Part shown: positions 1-9,734 of the stretch, piece after piece
Position numbering within the stretch: the stretch's first letter is position 1
Layout of the letters: every line of letters begins with the position of its first letter
The notes under the pieces: generated by a model
The model's database searches: none
Told to the model about the DNA's origin: nothing
Seen by the model: only the letters and a program-made list of their open reading frames with translations
Assembly (NCBI RefSeq): GCF_000417875.1
Contig: NW_006920890.1
Location: 525,611-589,610, forward strand
Source of the DNA: Pseudozyma flocculosa PF-1
Lineage: Eukaryota > Basidiomycota > Ustilaginomycetes > Ustilaginales > Ustilaginaceae
DNA: 64,000 nt
Reading direction: 5' to 3'
Made by a program: the position numbers and the translations under genes

Positions 1-490
1 AGCCAAGCCTGCTGCCATCCAGCTCGACTCGGAGCGGCCTCGCGCACGCCAGCGCCACACTCTGCTTCAGTTCCTGAGCTTGTGCCGTCGCCCGAACGCA
101 CACCGACGCCAGCCCACGACTGCGCCCCGCCTGAACAAGGACCTCGATCTAGCGTCGATGGTGCGCCTCCGTCCCGCGGCCACTCGGAATGGCAAGTCGT
201 GCCTCGACCGTCGGGACACTACAGAGATGACCCACGGCCTTTCAACAGAGGCTGCTTCAGCCTGCGGCGCCGTCCGCACCTTTTCTTGACCTATGCGCGC
301 CACACCTCTCTCTCTCTGGGAAGCGTCGCCAAGAACTCTGGCTCCCTCGAGGCCTACAAAATGGGCAGCAATCCCTCGGGTCCCATCGCCACAGGCATGT
401 CACCCTCGTATGTCTCCCGCTTGCCCGCTTCTCGGCCTCTCCCTTGCCGTCTCTAGTCCCTGTCCGACTCCCCGCCCGCCTTTCCACCGG
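1..490. other. Upstream region of S1, no gene seen
   Basis: This stretch runs from the window edge to the ATG of the first secreted-protein gene. Open frames cross it on both strands, but they have no signal peptide and no recognisable domain. The frame that continues into S1 has an upstream start at 293, but the encoded residues are not signal-peptide-like. The only notable site is a TATA-like sequence at 355-362. Confidence 0.5.
355..362 (+). promoter_or_regulatory. TATA-like element of S1
   Basis: The sequence TACAAAAT lies about 130 nt before the S1 ATG, the same spacing seen for TATA-like sites of many other genes in the cluster. It is a weak match taken alone. Confidence 0.35.
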
Positions 491-1726
491 ATGCGCACCC
501 TTCTTCGGCGTGGCCTGCTGGCCCGCCTGGCCATGGCCGCCGTCGCTGGTGTCACCGTCGTCTTCCTCGCTACGTCAGGCCCGCAACCGGCTGCCGCTGC
601 ACCCACCTGGCCCTTGATGGATGAGCTCGGCGCAGCCCTCGGACGCTTCCGACCGGGCACGCCCCAGGTTGATCGCGACACCGCGTCCAACCTGGCTCAC
701 CCACCGCCGCCCGCCGCCCAACAGCTGCAGCAACAGCACGCGCCGTCTGACCCCTACTCTTTCGCCCTCGACAGCCCGCAACAGCCCCGCGGCTCGGATC
801 CCTGGTACCATTCCATCGGCTTCTCTGCTGGTGCACACCCTGGCCCCCGCGACGAGACGGTCCCCCTCGACCACCTCGATGCCTATGCTGAGCTGGGCAG
901 CCACCCGTGGCTGGTGCCGCACGTGTCTGCGGGCGCCGCTTCGCCACGATACTACAGCCCTGATGCATGGCATACCACGCCTCCGTCCTCGCCCCATCAC
1001 AACTCAGAAGCCCACCGAGATGCCGCCGTGCAACATCCTGAAGCCGTCGATTGGTCTCGTGATCTGCCCAGCTCTCCTTTCCAGTGGCCAGGAACTACCC
1101 AGGTCGAAATGCAGCAGGCCATGCATGCCGACATGGACGCGCCTCTGCACTCCCAGCATTCACCACAGTGGGCCCATGCGGACGTGGCCGGCTCTGCCCC
1201 GCCCGAACACGGCCCTGCGCGACCGGTCGAGGCGAGCCGCGCCGCGCAGGCATCGCTAGACGCGGAGCAGGACCGCCTGCAGGAGCAGGGCGTCTACCTT
1301 CTCGAGCACGGCGTGTCCAGGACGTCGAAAAGGTACCGCACCGGCATGGCGGGCCTCGAGCTGCAGCATTGGCTCGAGCAAGTCTACAGCGTGCGCAACA
1401 GGTTGGCGGCCAGCCCGAGGTGGAAGGGCTACGACGTCAAGGTGGTCGCCGACAGTCGATCGCCGGGCAACTTGCTTCGGGACACGAGCGTTTCGGCCAA
1501 GTTGCGTGGCCAGGGGTCGCCCAGTCCCGGTGCCTTTGCAGATGTGCTCGACCCGTTAAACGACTTCCAGATCGGCCAGCACCAGATCGTCGTAATCGGC
1601 CACACCTGGAAACCGGCAGGCGCCGACCTGGCAAAGGTCAGGTACAGCGTGATGGCCATCCCGCGTGCGTCCTGGGAGGGCTCGATCGCCCTGGGCAAGC
1701 TCGTGCTCACCAAGACCGCGGCGTGA
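491..1726 (+). CDS. S1, secreted protein of family A (putative effector)
   Basis: This encodes 411 residues. The ATG at 491 was chosen because it places a signal peptide (basic start, then an Ala/Val/Leu core ending in an AAAA-P boundary near residue 35) at the N terminus; the in-frame ATG at 293 would bury it. After the signal comes a DELGAALGRF motif, then about 200 residues rich in Pro, Ser, His and Ala that look disordered. The C-terminal domain (about 258-411) has a paired helix (YLLEHG, then LQHWLEQVYSVRNRL), an FQIGQHQIVVIG strand and the ending GSIALGKLVLTK. I see no cysteine in the mature protein. S2 is the closest paralogue, matching it in both halves, including the linker motif DAYAELG. 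No known enzymatic domain is recognised. An extracellular, host-directed effector role is inferred. Confidence 0.85.
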   Translation: MRTLLRRGLLARLAMAAVAGVTVVFLATSGPQPAAAAPTWPLMDELGAALGRFRPGTPQVDRDTASNLAHPPPPAAQQLQQQHAPSDPYSFALDSPQQPRGSDPWYHSIGFSAGAHPGPRDETVPLDHLDAYAELGSHPWLVPHVSAGAASPRYYSPDAWHTTPPSSPHHNSEAHRDAAVQHPEAVDWSRDLPSSPFQWPGTTQVEMQQAMHADMDAPLHSQHSPQWAHADVAGSAPPEHGPARPVEASRAAQASLDAEQDRLQEQGVYLLEHGVSRTSKRYRTGMAGLELQHWLEQVYSVRNRLAASPRWKGYDVKVVADSRSPGNLLRDTSVSAKLRGQGSPSPGAFADVLDPLNDFQIGQHQIVVIGHTWKPAGADLAKVRYSVMAIPRASWEGSIALGKLVLTKTAA

Positions 1727-2594
1727 AGGAGGGACCTCGGTCGTGGCGCTGCCTCGCTGCGGCGGGCTCCTCTCGAGCTGTTCCGGCTCCTGCAATCGCC
1801 GAATCTTTCCCCCACCGTATTCCGTCCGGTCTGGCTCCCATCAGGGACCGCCGTTTCATCATGTGTTGTGTTCCAGGGTCACCTATGCGTTGCGCTACCG
1901 CACCTGCCTCTTGTGCCTACATGTGTGGTGCAAGCTCGCCGAGAAATCGCCACGAAGAGCGTGGAGAGAGAGGGGTTACGGAGCGTAGCGAGACTCGGAG
2001 AGAAGTGCGAGCCTTGGACGGCGAACCCTCCTTGGCGGTACAGATTCCGATACGTGCGACGCTCTCGGCTCAAGCGTCATGTCGTGCCGGCCCGCCGAGG
2101 TACTCTGGACAGAGCAGTGAGCTGGTCGCGAGGGTAGAGGGGTCTGCCAAGTCTGCCAAAAAGGTGAGCGCGCCCTGCTGTAGCTTTCCCCCTTCCCCTC
2201 GACCTGCCTCGCCCCGCCTCGCCCCGCCTCGCCCCACCTCGCTCCTCTCTGATGACCATGATTGCGCTCGTGCCCTCTGGCAGCACCGTCCCGCGGCCGA
2301 GGCCGTCCGATCGATCAACGACATACGGCCGTATTGTGCCACACGAGCCAAGATTTGCGCCCACGCACTGGGCTCAATTGCGATGCTACGCCCCGGTGCT
2401 GCCTCGAGCCTTTCATCTTCGGGGTCCAGCATCGATGTTGCCCCTCTGCTCGATTCGACTCGACTCGCTCGAAGGCTTCAGTACATACATATTTAGGTTC
2501 GCCCTCCCCGTCTGTCCTGTTCGCAGAGCCTCACCTCAAACCCTCCCCTGCATCTCATCGCCACCTGCCCCTCCTCCCCCCTCAACTCGTCGCG
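1727..2594. other. S1-S2 intergenic region
   Basis: No coding region is supported here. It contains a short direct repeat of a 10-nt GC-rich unit (GCCTCGCCCC and variants) at about 2206-2245 and a TATA-like site at 2487-2495. The remainder is pyrimidine-rich promoter-type sequence before the S2 ATG. Confidence 0.5.
2487..2495 (+). promoter_or_regulatory. TATA-like element of S2
   Basis: ACATATTTA lies about 105 nt upstream of the S2 ATG, followed by a C/T-rich leader that is typical of fungal 5' untranslated regions. Confidence 0.5.
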
Positions 2595-3659
2595 ATGCTA
2601 GCCATCATCAGGCACGGCGGACGGCCGACTTGGCTCGCCGTGCTCGCCGGCATGGCCATCGCCGCCACGCTGCTCGGTCCACGACCCGTCGCTGCTGCGC
2701 CGCCCGGATTCTTCTATGACGAGCTGGGCCAAGCCTTGGGCCGTTTCCAACCGGCCCATGAGGTGCCGCACGAGCTCCTCGACGCTGCCCCTGCCTCGAG
2801 CCTGACCCACCCGACACCTCAGCACTTGCCCTCAAGCTCGTACTCCCTCGGCCTCGACGGCTGGCATCAGCCTCAAGCCTCGGACCATTGGCAGGATGCC
2901 CTCGTCTCCTCTGGCCATTTCCAGCCCGACGCCTACGGCCAGCCGGGTCCACTCCACCACTTCGACGCGTATGCTGAGCTGGGCAATCACCCTTCGCTCA
3001 TGCCGCACCTCCCTGCGTCTGAGACGTCATCTCGACCCCACAGCCTCGAAGCGTGGAACAGCGCTGCTCCATCCTCACCCACCCACCACCAGCAGCAGCC
3101 CGATTCGTGGCGGTACCAGGACGAAGACGTTCAGCCTAGCCAAATGGCCGCGCACCCCTCCTCCCCGGGCGCAGGCGGTCTGCAAGCACTGGCGGCCGAG
3201 CAAGAGAGCTTGGTGCTCCGCGGCATCGAGCTGCTCGACCACGGCCCGCGCAAAAGCTCGGACAAGTACCAGGTCTCGATCGCCGGGCGAGAGCTGCGGC
3301 AGTGGCTCGAACGGGTCTACACGCTGCGCAACGAACTTGCAGTGTACGAGAGATGGCACAGTTACCGCATCGAGGTCGTCGTCGACAGACGACTGCCTGG
3401 CAACCTCCTGCGCGATGCGTCCTTGTCGGCAAAGGTGCGCGGCCACGGATCGCCCAGTCCCGCTGCCTTTGAACGCATCTTCGATCCCCTGAGTCCGTTT
3501 CAGGTCGGTCAGCACCAGATTGTCGCTGTGCGACATGTACCTGGACCCGTAGGCTTTGACCCGCCCGAGGTCAGGTACACCGTCCTCGCCATGCCCCTCT
3601 CGTCCTGGGAGGGCTCCATTGCCATGGGCAGGGTCGTGCTCACCAAGTCTGACGCGTGA
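2595..3659 (+). CDS. S2, secreted protein of family A (putative effector)
   Basis: This encodes 354 residues. The ATG at 2595 precedes a clear signal peptide (core LAVLAGMAIAATLL, boundary near VAAAP). An upstream in-frame extension is rejected because it has no signal and lies in a promoter-like stretch. Directly after the signal is YDELGQALGRFQP, matching S1. The middle contains DAYAELGNHP and a His/Pro/Ser-rich linker. The C-terminal domain (about 201-354) has GIELLDHG, LRQWLERVYTLRNEL, GNLLRDASLSAKVRGHGSPS, FQVGQHQIV and the ending GSIAMGRVVLTK. About half of the C-terminal residues equal those of S1, so these two are a recent tandem pair. The mature part lacks cysteine. Function is unknown; a secreted effector is inferred. 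Confidence 0.87.
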   Translation: MLAIIRHGGRPTWLAVLAGMAIAATLLGPRPVAAAPPGFFYDELGQALGRFQPAHEVPHELLDAAPASSLTHPTPQHLPSSSYSLGLDGWHQPQASDHWQDALVSSGHFQPDAYGQPGPLHHFDAYAELGNHPSLMPHLPASETSSRPHSLEAWNSAAPSSPTHHQQQPDSWRYQDEDVQPSQMAAHPSSPGAGGLQALAAEQESLVLRGIELLDHGPRKSSDKYQVSIAGRELRQWLERVYTLRNELAVYERWHSYRIEVVVDRRLPGNLLRDASLSAKVRGHGSPSPAAFERIFDPLSPFQVGQHQIVAVRHVPGPVGFDPPEVRYTVLAMPLSSWEGSIAMGRVVLTKSDA

Positions 3660-4222
3660 GGGCCCGCCACGTCGACCGACGCCTTGACCTCGACAAACAA
3701 GCCTCTTTGCGCGCAGATCGCCGACCGGTATTCTCGTCCTTGTACCTTCCGTGGGCCCCCCTCCGGTCATCTCTCCGGTGAACATTGCCGATTGAAGGGA
3801 TCACCGTCTTGACAGCTACATGTACCTCTATCTGTGTCTTGCCCTTGGCCCGAGAAACGCACAGCTGATCAAAGGCAAAGTGGGGAGCCTTAGCCCCGGA
3901 CCTGGCGCTCGATTGCAGCACAGAGATGCAAAATCAGCCGCGGCAACCACCGAGCCCAACGTTTGGCCGGAACGGAGCTGAGATGAAATCGCCGGTCCAT
4001 CTTCGCTGGCCCGCGTCGCTGCGAGCCTCGGGGCGGTATACGGCCGTCTCTGAAATTGAGTCGATCTAAACATGATTGCAGTTGGCGGTCAAATCCAGAA
4101 ATTTACATAAGTAGGGGGCCAGGTCTAGGTCTTCGCAGCCACGAGCAGGCTGTCCATCTCGCCACGCGTTCTCTTTCCCCTCTGCGCCACTCACTCCCCC
4201 TCGCCTCGCTCCTAGCCTCGAC
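3660..4222. other. S2-S3 intergenic region
   Basis: No gene is supported. A TATA-like site lies at 4104-4111 and a C/T-rich leader precedes the S3 ATG. Nothing else stands out. Confidence 0.5.
4104..4111 (+). promoter_or_regulatory. TATA-like element of S3
   Basis: TACATAAG lies about 115 nt before the S3 ATG, a spacing shared with neighbouring cluster genes. Confidence 0.45.
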
Positions 4223-5539
4223 ATGCGTTTCAGTCAGCGCCAGGCAGCCGGCGCCGTGGCCGTAGGCCTGTCGCTTTTCCTTTCGGCTGCCGTTGCCGCA
4301 CCGCTTGGACCGGGCTTCGATGAGCTCAGCCAGATCTTCGCGCATCCCAAACCCGCATCCGCCTACGACGAGCTCAGCCATGTGTTTGGACACGCTCAGC
4401 CTCGTTCCGACACCTGGCAGCATCAGCCCAGCGCCACCCCCGCCCTCGGCCCCTCCGTATTCGCGGCGCACCCCGCTAGCCCAGTCGCCCACCAGCCCAC
4501 CGAGCAGTACCGTCCGCAGATCCAGTACCACCATCCTTTCGACGAAGGACACTACCGGGGCGACCAGCAGGTCCACCACGGCGCAGATGGGTACCAGGCG
4601 TTCCCTCCGCAGGGCATCAGCCACCCGCCGAGCCCGTACGGACACCAGCCCAGTGACTCGTACTTGCTCCACGACCCCGACTCCTCGTGGCAAGGCGCGC
4701 ACCCGTCCGACGACCACGACGAGCTCCAGGCGCTCCTGGCCGGCTTCTCGATGCCTTCCCTCTCGTCGCCGCCGCACAGTCTGCGTCCGTGGATCGATGC
4801 CGGCCAGTCGTCGGGCCATGACCTGCCGGAGATCCTGCGCGGTACTCGTCCCGCTCGCCCGCCTCCCGGAATCGAGACTCCTCAGCACGTCCACGGTCGA
4901 CCTGCCGTGGCCGAGGCGCACGACCGATTCCAACCGGCGTCGCACCCATCCCCACCACCTGCGCCCGAGTTTGGTCCACGCGGAGTCATGCAGCTCGCAC
5001 AACCTGTCGTCCAAGCCGGCGCCTCGCGCTCTCGGAGCCCCAGCACCCAGTTCCTGCTCGAGGAAGGCCAGCACCTGCTCCGCTTCGACCGGCTCAGACG
5101 CGGCAAGGAGATGGTCAACACGATTGGCGACGACGCGCTGCGACAGTGGCTGCAGGACGTGATGGACATCCGCATCAAGGAAGCCTCGCGGCGCTGGAAC
5201 GTCTGGGACCAGGCTCGCGTCGAGATCGTCCCGTACCCGTCCAACCGGAGGACCACCAACATGAAGACGGGCACGTACATGTTTCACCGGCCGGGTCTGA
5301 TCCCGCCTGCCGCCAAGGGCTCGTTTGAGGACGTCGTCGACCCCTTTGCCGACTTTCAGGTGGGCACCTACCGCCTCCGGATCATCAGCCCCAAGAACAA
5401 GAAGCACGTCTCGGTCGAGGACGAGCCCGCCTTCTACAACGTCATCGCCATGCCTACCGGAGACACCGAGGGCAACATCGCCATCGGCAGGCTCAAGATC
5501 CAGCGCGAACCGGCAGACGTCGTTGAGCAGACTCGATAG
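4223..5539 (+). CDS. S3, secreted protein of family A with doubled DEL motif
   Basis: This encodes 438 residues starting at the first ATG of the frame. The signal peptide has the core VAVGLSLFLSAAVAA and is followed by GPGFDELSQIFAHPKP and then, about 20 residues on, YDELSHVFGHAQP, so the short post-signal motif is present twice. A 220-residue linker rich in His, Pro, Gln and Tyr follows. The C-terminal domain (about 275-438) reads FLLEEGQHLLRF, TIGDDALRQWLQDVMDIR, a DPFADFQVGTYRLRI strand and GNIAIGRLKIQRE. S4 is its closest relative (same DPFADFQVG and IAIG blocks and the same doubled motif). No cysteine is seen after the signal. The fold and target are not recognised; an apoplastic or translocated effector is inferred. 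Confidence 0.88.
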   Translation: MRFSQRQAAGAVAVGLSLFLSAAVAAPLGPGFDELSQIFAHPKPASAYDELSHVFGHAQPRSDTWQHQPSATPALGPSVFAAHPASPVAHQPTEQYRPQIQYHHPFDEGHYRGDQQVHHGADGYQAFPPQGISHPPSPYGHQPSDSYLLHDPDSSWQGAHPSDDHDELQALLAGFSMPSLSSPPHSLRPWIDAGQSSGHDLPEILRGTRPARPPPGIETPQHVHGRPAVAEAHDRFQPASHPSPPPAPEFGPRGVMQLAQPVVQAGASRSRSPSTQFLLEEGQHLLRFDRLRRGKEMVNTIGDDALRQWLQDVMDIRIKEASRRWNVWDQARVEIVPYPSNRRTTNMKTGTYMFHRPGLIPPAAKGSFEDVVDPFADFQVGTYRLRIISPKNKKHVSVEDEPAFYNVIAMPTGDTEGNIAIGRLKIQREPADVVEQTR

Positions 5540-6220
5540 ATCGATGCCTGGCCTCGGTCACGACCAGAACGTGGCACACGTCGCCAGGTCATGGCCCTTT
5601 GCCCCCCGCCCCGTAACCTCGTTTTGGTCATCGTCCCTGCTCCGACCCTGTACGACGCTCCCTCTCTGTGCCGTACTCTTCCTTCTCCTCATACCCGCGC
5701 TTCGCTTGCGGGTCGCGATTCAGAGGGCACGCCTCGACTCGACTTTCGCAGGCTCGACTCGGAATCATCGAGAGTTCACCTCATTTCAACGGCGAACGTG
5801 TGACCGGGAGAGCTCATCAGCACATCGCCCCGACGTGCTCCTTCCAGACAATAGGGTAGGCACCTGCGTGTTCTCCGTCAGCTCGCGTGAACCGTCGTGG
5901 GTGTGGCCCGATGGTCATGATGCCCCTCATCGAGGCTCAGCGAAAACGAGCCCCGGCATCAGCCCACGGTACGCCCACGTGCAGCCGGGTGGGTGGTCAT
6001 GCTCTTGCATCTCTGATACATAGCCCCATCATCTTTCTTCATGGGGGAATCGTCATTCGATCGCCTCCGTGCTGCCACGCGAGATCCGTACGCATTTCGC
6101 GGCCTTCGTTGTATAAGTGAGGGCCTGATCGAGGTGAGCCGAAAGCCCACCCCCAAACCCCAATGTCCTCCCCCCTCCTCAAATCCGATCAAGATCTTCC
6201 AGCCCGTTCCTCACCTCTAC
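5540..6220. other. S3-S4 intergenic region
   Basis: No supported gene. A good TATA site is at 6112-6117. Several short frames cross the stretch but carry neither a signal peptide nor a domain. Confidence 0.5.
6112..6117 (+). promoter_or_regulatory. TATA box of S4
   Basis: TATAAG sits about 105 nt upstream of the S4 ATG, in the position shared by many genes of the cluster. Confidence 0.55.
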
Positions 6221-7618
6221 ATGCGACTCCCCTGTCCCCAAGGTCAGACGGCATCGGCCGCTCTGGTCGTCATAGCCATCTGGGCCACTGCCCTCGCTCT
6301 GCTACAGATCGCCGATGCTGCACCTGCGGGCGTCGCCGATTTCAGCCGCCTCTTCGGGCACCCTCAGCCGGTCCGCGACGTCATGGATGAGCTGAGTCCG
6401 ATCTTTGGGCATGCTCGGTCGAGCCCGGATGTGACTTTGCAGGCGCAGCCGAGCGCCTTCGGCTATGGCATGGCCTCGTCCAGCCCGGCTGCCCAACCTG
6501 CTCAGGAAGCCGTCTACCATCATGTCCAGCCGGGGCAGTTCTGGGGACCGCACCCCTACAGCCCTGAACAAGCGCATCATCCGACGTCGAATGACGTCCA
6601 CGTCTTCCACGAGGCAGGGCCATACGGCGCGCACCGCCAGCAAGGCGTCTACCATCCGGCCCCTCAGTATGGCTACCCCTACGATACCTCGCGCCAGCAG
6701 CCCGACCCTTCCTCGACGTGGGCAGACGTCGCCTCTTCCCACGCCTCTCCTCCGCTGTACGACGCTCAGCCGCACGTTCTTGGACCTTCGCGATTCGCTT
6801 CATCGTCCCAAGGACAACCCTCGGTCGTGTGGCCTGATGCCGCTCTAGCTTCGCAGTCCGACCCTTTCAGTGGACACCAGGCGCCTGCTGAGCTTCGGTC
6901 CGCCGTCGACGTCCCGCAGCGTCCCGATCGCGCTCCACGAAAGCCATCGGAAGGCGAAACTCGGCCTCGACGCAAGCAGAGGAAGCATCAAGCACCTATG
7001 AGCCACGCCGATCAAGCCGCCTTTGAAGAGCGCGTTGGTCGCATCGAGCAGATGCTCTCGAGCCGCCCCCTGCACCCTACACCCGAGTACCTGCTTTGGG
7101 AAGGCGGCGAGCTGCTCGACTTCAGCCTTTACCGAGCGGGCAGAGAGAAGCTCGCGACGATTGGCGACGCCACGCTGCGGCGCTGGCTCCAGGACGTCCT
7201 CGCCATCCGGCTGGAGCTCGTGCGCACGCGCCATCCGCGCAGCATCTGGGCTCTGGTCGACATCGAGGTGATCGAGGACGCGCGCGGTCCGCAGGCGGTC
7301 CACACTTCCACCAACATGCACGCCAAGCGCCAGGGCGTGCGGGTGCAGCCGGCGGAGCGCGGTGCGTTTGACGTCGTCGACGATCCGTTCGCCGACTTCC
7401 AGGTGGGCGACTACCGCATCGAGGTCCTCGTGCGCCGCGGCGGCAACGTCGTCGTCAGCCCCGAAGGTCGCTCGTACAACGTCGTCGCACTGCCCACCGG
7501 AGGCGCCCCGGGCCGCATCGCTATCGGGACGCTCAGGATCCAGCAGAGGATCCCGACCGAGGAGCCTCGCATCCTCCGTCCCGACGAGCAGCTCGCCCAG
7601 GGCAACTTCTTCTTCTGA
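6221..7618 (+). CDS. S4, secreted protein of family A with basic NLS-like stretch
   Basis: This encodes 465 residues. The ATG at 6221 was chosen since it opens a signal peptide (core AALVVIAIWATALALL, boundary near ADAAP); the frame is open upstream but not signal-like. Two post-signal motifs follow, FSRLFGHPQP and MDELSPIFGHARS. A His/Tyr/Pro/Gln linker then leads to a strongly basic stretch RPRRKQRK at about residues 247-255, which resembles a nuclear localisation signal. The C-terminal domain (about 289-450) has YLLWEGGELLDFS, TIGDATLRRWLQDVLAIR, DPFADFQVGDYRIEVL and GRIAIGTLRIQQR. It is paralogous to S3. No cysteine is seen beyond the signal. Nuclear targeting in a host cell is only a possibility from the basic stretch. 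Confidence 0.87.
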   Translation: MRLPCPQGQTASAALVVIAIWATALALLQIADAAPAGVADFSRLFGHPQPVRDVMDELSPIFGHARSSPDVTLQAQPSAFGYGMASSSPAAQPAQEAVYHHVQPGQFWGPHPYSPEQAHHPTSNDVHVFHEAGPYGAHRQQGVYHPAPQYGYPYDTSRQQPDPSSTWADVASSHASPPLYDAQPHVLGPSRFASSSQGQPSVVWPDAALASQSDPFSGHQAPAELRSAVDVPQRPDRAPRKPSEGETRPRRKQRKHQAPMSHADQAAFEERVGRIEQMLSSRPLHPTPEYLLWEGGELLDFSLYRAGREKLATIGDATLRRWLQDVLAIRLELVRTRHPRSIWALVDIEVIEDARGPQAVHTSTNMHAKRQGVRVQPAERGAFDVVDDPFADFQVGDYRIEVLVRRGGNVVVSPEGRSYNVVALPTGGAPGRIAIGTLRIQQRIPTEEPRILRPDEQLAQGNFFF

Positions 7619-8567
7619 TCTTCGGTCTCGCCGTAGCGCAGCTTCTCCATCGCCTCCCATCGTAGCCCGATTGAGGCCTCCTCCTGGGTGCTTTGCTCTG
7701 CTGTCGTACCAGGCTCGTCGACCATGAGGCATCTGCCGTAGGATCTCAGCCTGAAATACGACACTCTTTCAGAAGTCCTTCCAACCAAGTTGAAGCAGCT
7801 CGACATGGGAAGGGTGGCGCAAGACGTCGAGATGAGTTGACGGTGGAAACTTCGGGGACGGTTCGGGCCCAGCTGGCGCCTCGAATTTCTGAGGCGCAAA
7901 CCTTGCGAAGGGCTGCGGCCGACCCGCTCCTTTGAGCTCGACGCCAGCGGGCCTTCTCCACCCGCTCGATCCATCTCCGTCCAGCATCCATCGAGCACCC
8001 TAACTTTTGCCTCGTGTCGCCGTCAAGCCGGAACGTTTCAGGCACGGCCGTGTCCCACCAAAGACAAAAAAAAAAGCGAGCTTGTCTCAGCAGGCAGTCC
8101 TGACGGCCGACCGGGCGCTAGCTAACGGCTTCCCGCCTTTGCGCTGCGCACCATTCGTCGGCCGACCGTCTTGAGAGCCGTTCGATCCGCCTCCCTTGCG
8201 CTCCATCAAGTTACACTCTGAAAGAAGAGCGGAGACCCATGAACGCAAGACGAAGGCTGCACCCATCTCGACGAAGGATGGCTGGCACCGGTGGCGTTCA
8301 GCATCGCCCCGACGAGGGCACGGACGGTACTTCCGCCGAAAGCCTGCTCGAACTCGTTTGTCGCGAGGTACCGCCTGCAGCACGAGGTAGACCTAACTGG
8401 TGTCTTTGCCGCTGCCGATGTGAAGCATAGAAAAGGGACGAGCGTGACTGCTTCTGCCGTCCGACCTTTCCTCCCTCCAAGCTGTCCTCGTTCGACATCT
8501 ACGACACCGCTCCTTCTTTCCAGCACCCAGACAAAGTCGCCTACGATATCGCGGCCCATCTTTTGCC
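7619..8567. other. S4-S5 intergenic region
   Basis: No supported gene. It has a short A-tract near 8065-8074 and a TATA-like CATAGAAAAG at 8426-8435, about 135 nt before S5. Nothing else is recognised. Confidence 0.5.
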
Positions 8568-9734
8568 ATGCGAGTTGGACTGCACCAGAGGCGATCGGCC
8601 TGCTTGCGCACGGCCGCCTTCGTCTTGTCGACAGCCGTGACCCTCAATCTGCTGACTTCGACGACGTTGGCGACACCCCCCGTTCGGCCGGGCTTTGATG
8701 GCCTCGGCAGGCTCGCGGAGGCCACTGCAGCGGGCGAAGCAGTGGCCGACGAGGCCGCAACGTCAGCCTCCAATGCGGCCCTGGACGGCGTTCAGCCGAT
8801 CTTAGCCACCCATGTCCGTCCCTCGCAAGCGGACCCCCGCCAAAGCTTCCCTCGATACGAGTACCTCACCCCTATCCATCCGGACTGGAGGGCCGAACAT
8901 GTTCAATACGACTTCACACCTGCAGAAAGCCTCCGCGCGGGCGACTCGGTCACTCTGATACTCTACCGTGACCACCTCTTCCCGGGACCGCAAGCAGACG
9001 AGGGCGCTTCTGCCGCAAACGAGGAAGGAGCAGTGCCCATATTCGACTCTGGAGGCAGCGTCGTGCCGCAATCGACCAGCAGAGAGCGAGCAGAGCCGTC
9101 CGGTGCCGTCGACGAGATCAGGCCGCTATCCGCGCCTCAGAAGCAGGAGCTGCTCGCACGCGGCGCCAGGCTGCTGCGTGAGACAAGCGAGCGGCTCGGC
9201 AGGAGCAAGGTCTTTGGCCTCGGCAATGACGAGCTGCGAGCCTGGCTCACGAGGATCTACCGCATCCGCCAGCGCTCGTCGGGGATCATGCAGGACGAAG
9301 GCCCATGGGGCTGGAAGATGTACGACGCCCTCGACATCGAAGTGTTGCCAGCAGACAGGACCAAACCGCAAATTCTCAGGTTCCTGCAAAGCTACCGTAC
9401 GCGGGAGGGTCCCAGGCTTAGGAACCACCCGCTCGACGAAGACGAGACGGGTCCCTTTGACGGCGCCCCCTGGCCGTTCCAGGATTTCGCCGTCGGCGGC
9501 TTCCGCGTCCGCGTCCTTCCCGGGCGCATGGGCGTCGAAACGTTCCGAAACAGGCCGATGGACGAGGACCACCCCGTCGTCGCCTACCGCCAGCGCCAAC
9601 CCTCTGATGGTCCCGATGCTCCAGCGGGCTCCAGGGAGTCCTCGCTGCTCGAGTGGGTATTTGTCGGCAACGTCAAAGTGACGAGGCGCCCGCTGCCCCC
9701 TGCACCTAGCTCGCCAGAGCCTGGACAGCTGTGA
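8568..9734 (+). CDS. S5, secreted protein of family A
   Basis: This encodes 388 residues from the first ATG of the frame. The signal peptide (TAAFVLSTAVTLNLLTSTTLA) is followed by RPGFDGLGRLAE, a variant of the PGFDEL motif in S3. The linker (about 40-190) is less His/Pro-rich than in S1-S4. The C-terminal domain (about 194-380) has ELLARGARLLRE, GNDELRAWLTRIYRIRQ, FQDFAVGGFRVRVLPGR and an ending WVFVGNVKVTRR. The block ending in DEDHPVVAYRQ is shared with S6 and S7 (DHPVIAYY, EHPVVAYY), which places S5-S7 in one subgroup. The mature part appears cysteine-free. Function is unknown; its place in a tandem array of secreted proteins suggests an effector. Confidence 0.86.
   Translation: MRVGLHQRRSACLRTAAFVLSTAVTLNLLTSTTLATPPVRPGFDGLGRLAEATAAGEAVADEAATSASNAALDGVQPILATHVRPSQADPRQSFPRYEYLTPIHPDWRAEHVQYDFTPAESLRAGDSVTLILYRDHLFPGPQADEGASAANEEGAVPIFDSGGSVVPQSTSRERAEPSGAVDEIRPLSAPQKQELLARGARLLRETSERLGRSKVFGLGNDELRAWLTRIYRIRQRSSGIMQDEGPWGWKMYDALDIEVLPADRTKPQILRFLQSYRTREGPRLRNHPLDEDETGPFDGAPWPFQDFAVGGFRVRVLPGRMGVETFRNRPMDEDHPVVAYRQRQPSDGPDAPAGSRESSLLEWVFVGNVKVTRRPLPPAPSSPEPGQL

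Noticed and set aside
293..490. N-terminal extension of S1 from an upstream in-frame ATG
   Set aside because: It would place the signal peptide 66 residues inside the protein; all relatives begin directly with the signal.
4103..5407. 434-codon frame antisense to S3
   Set aside because: It is a mirror of a GC-rich coding region; the plus strand has the signal peptide and the family domain.
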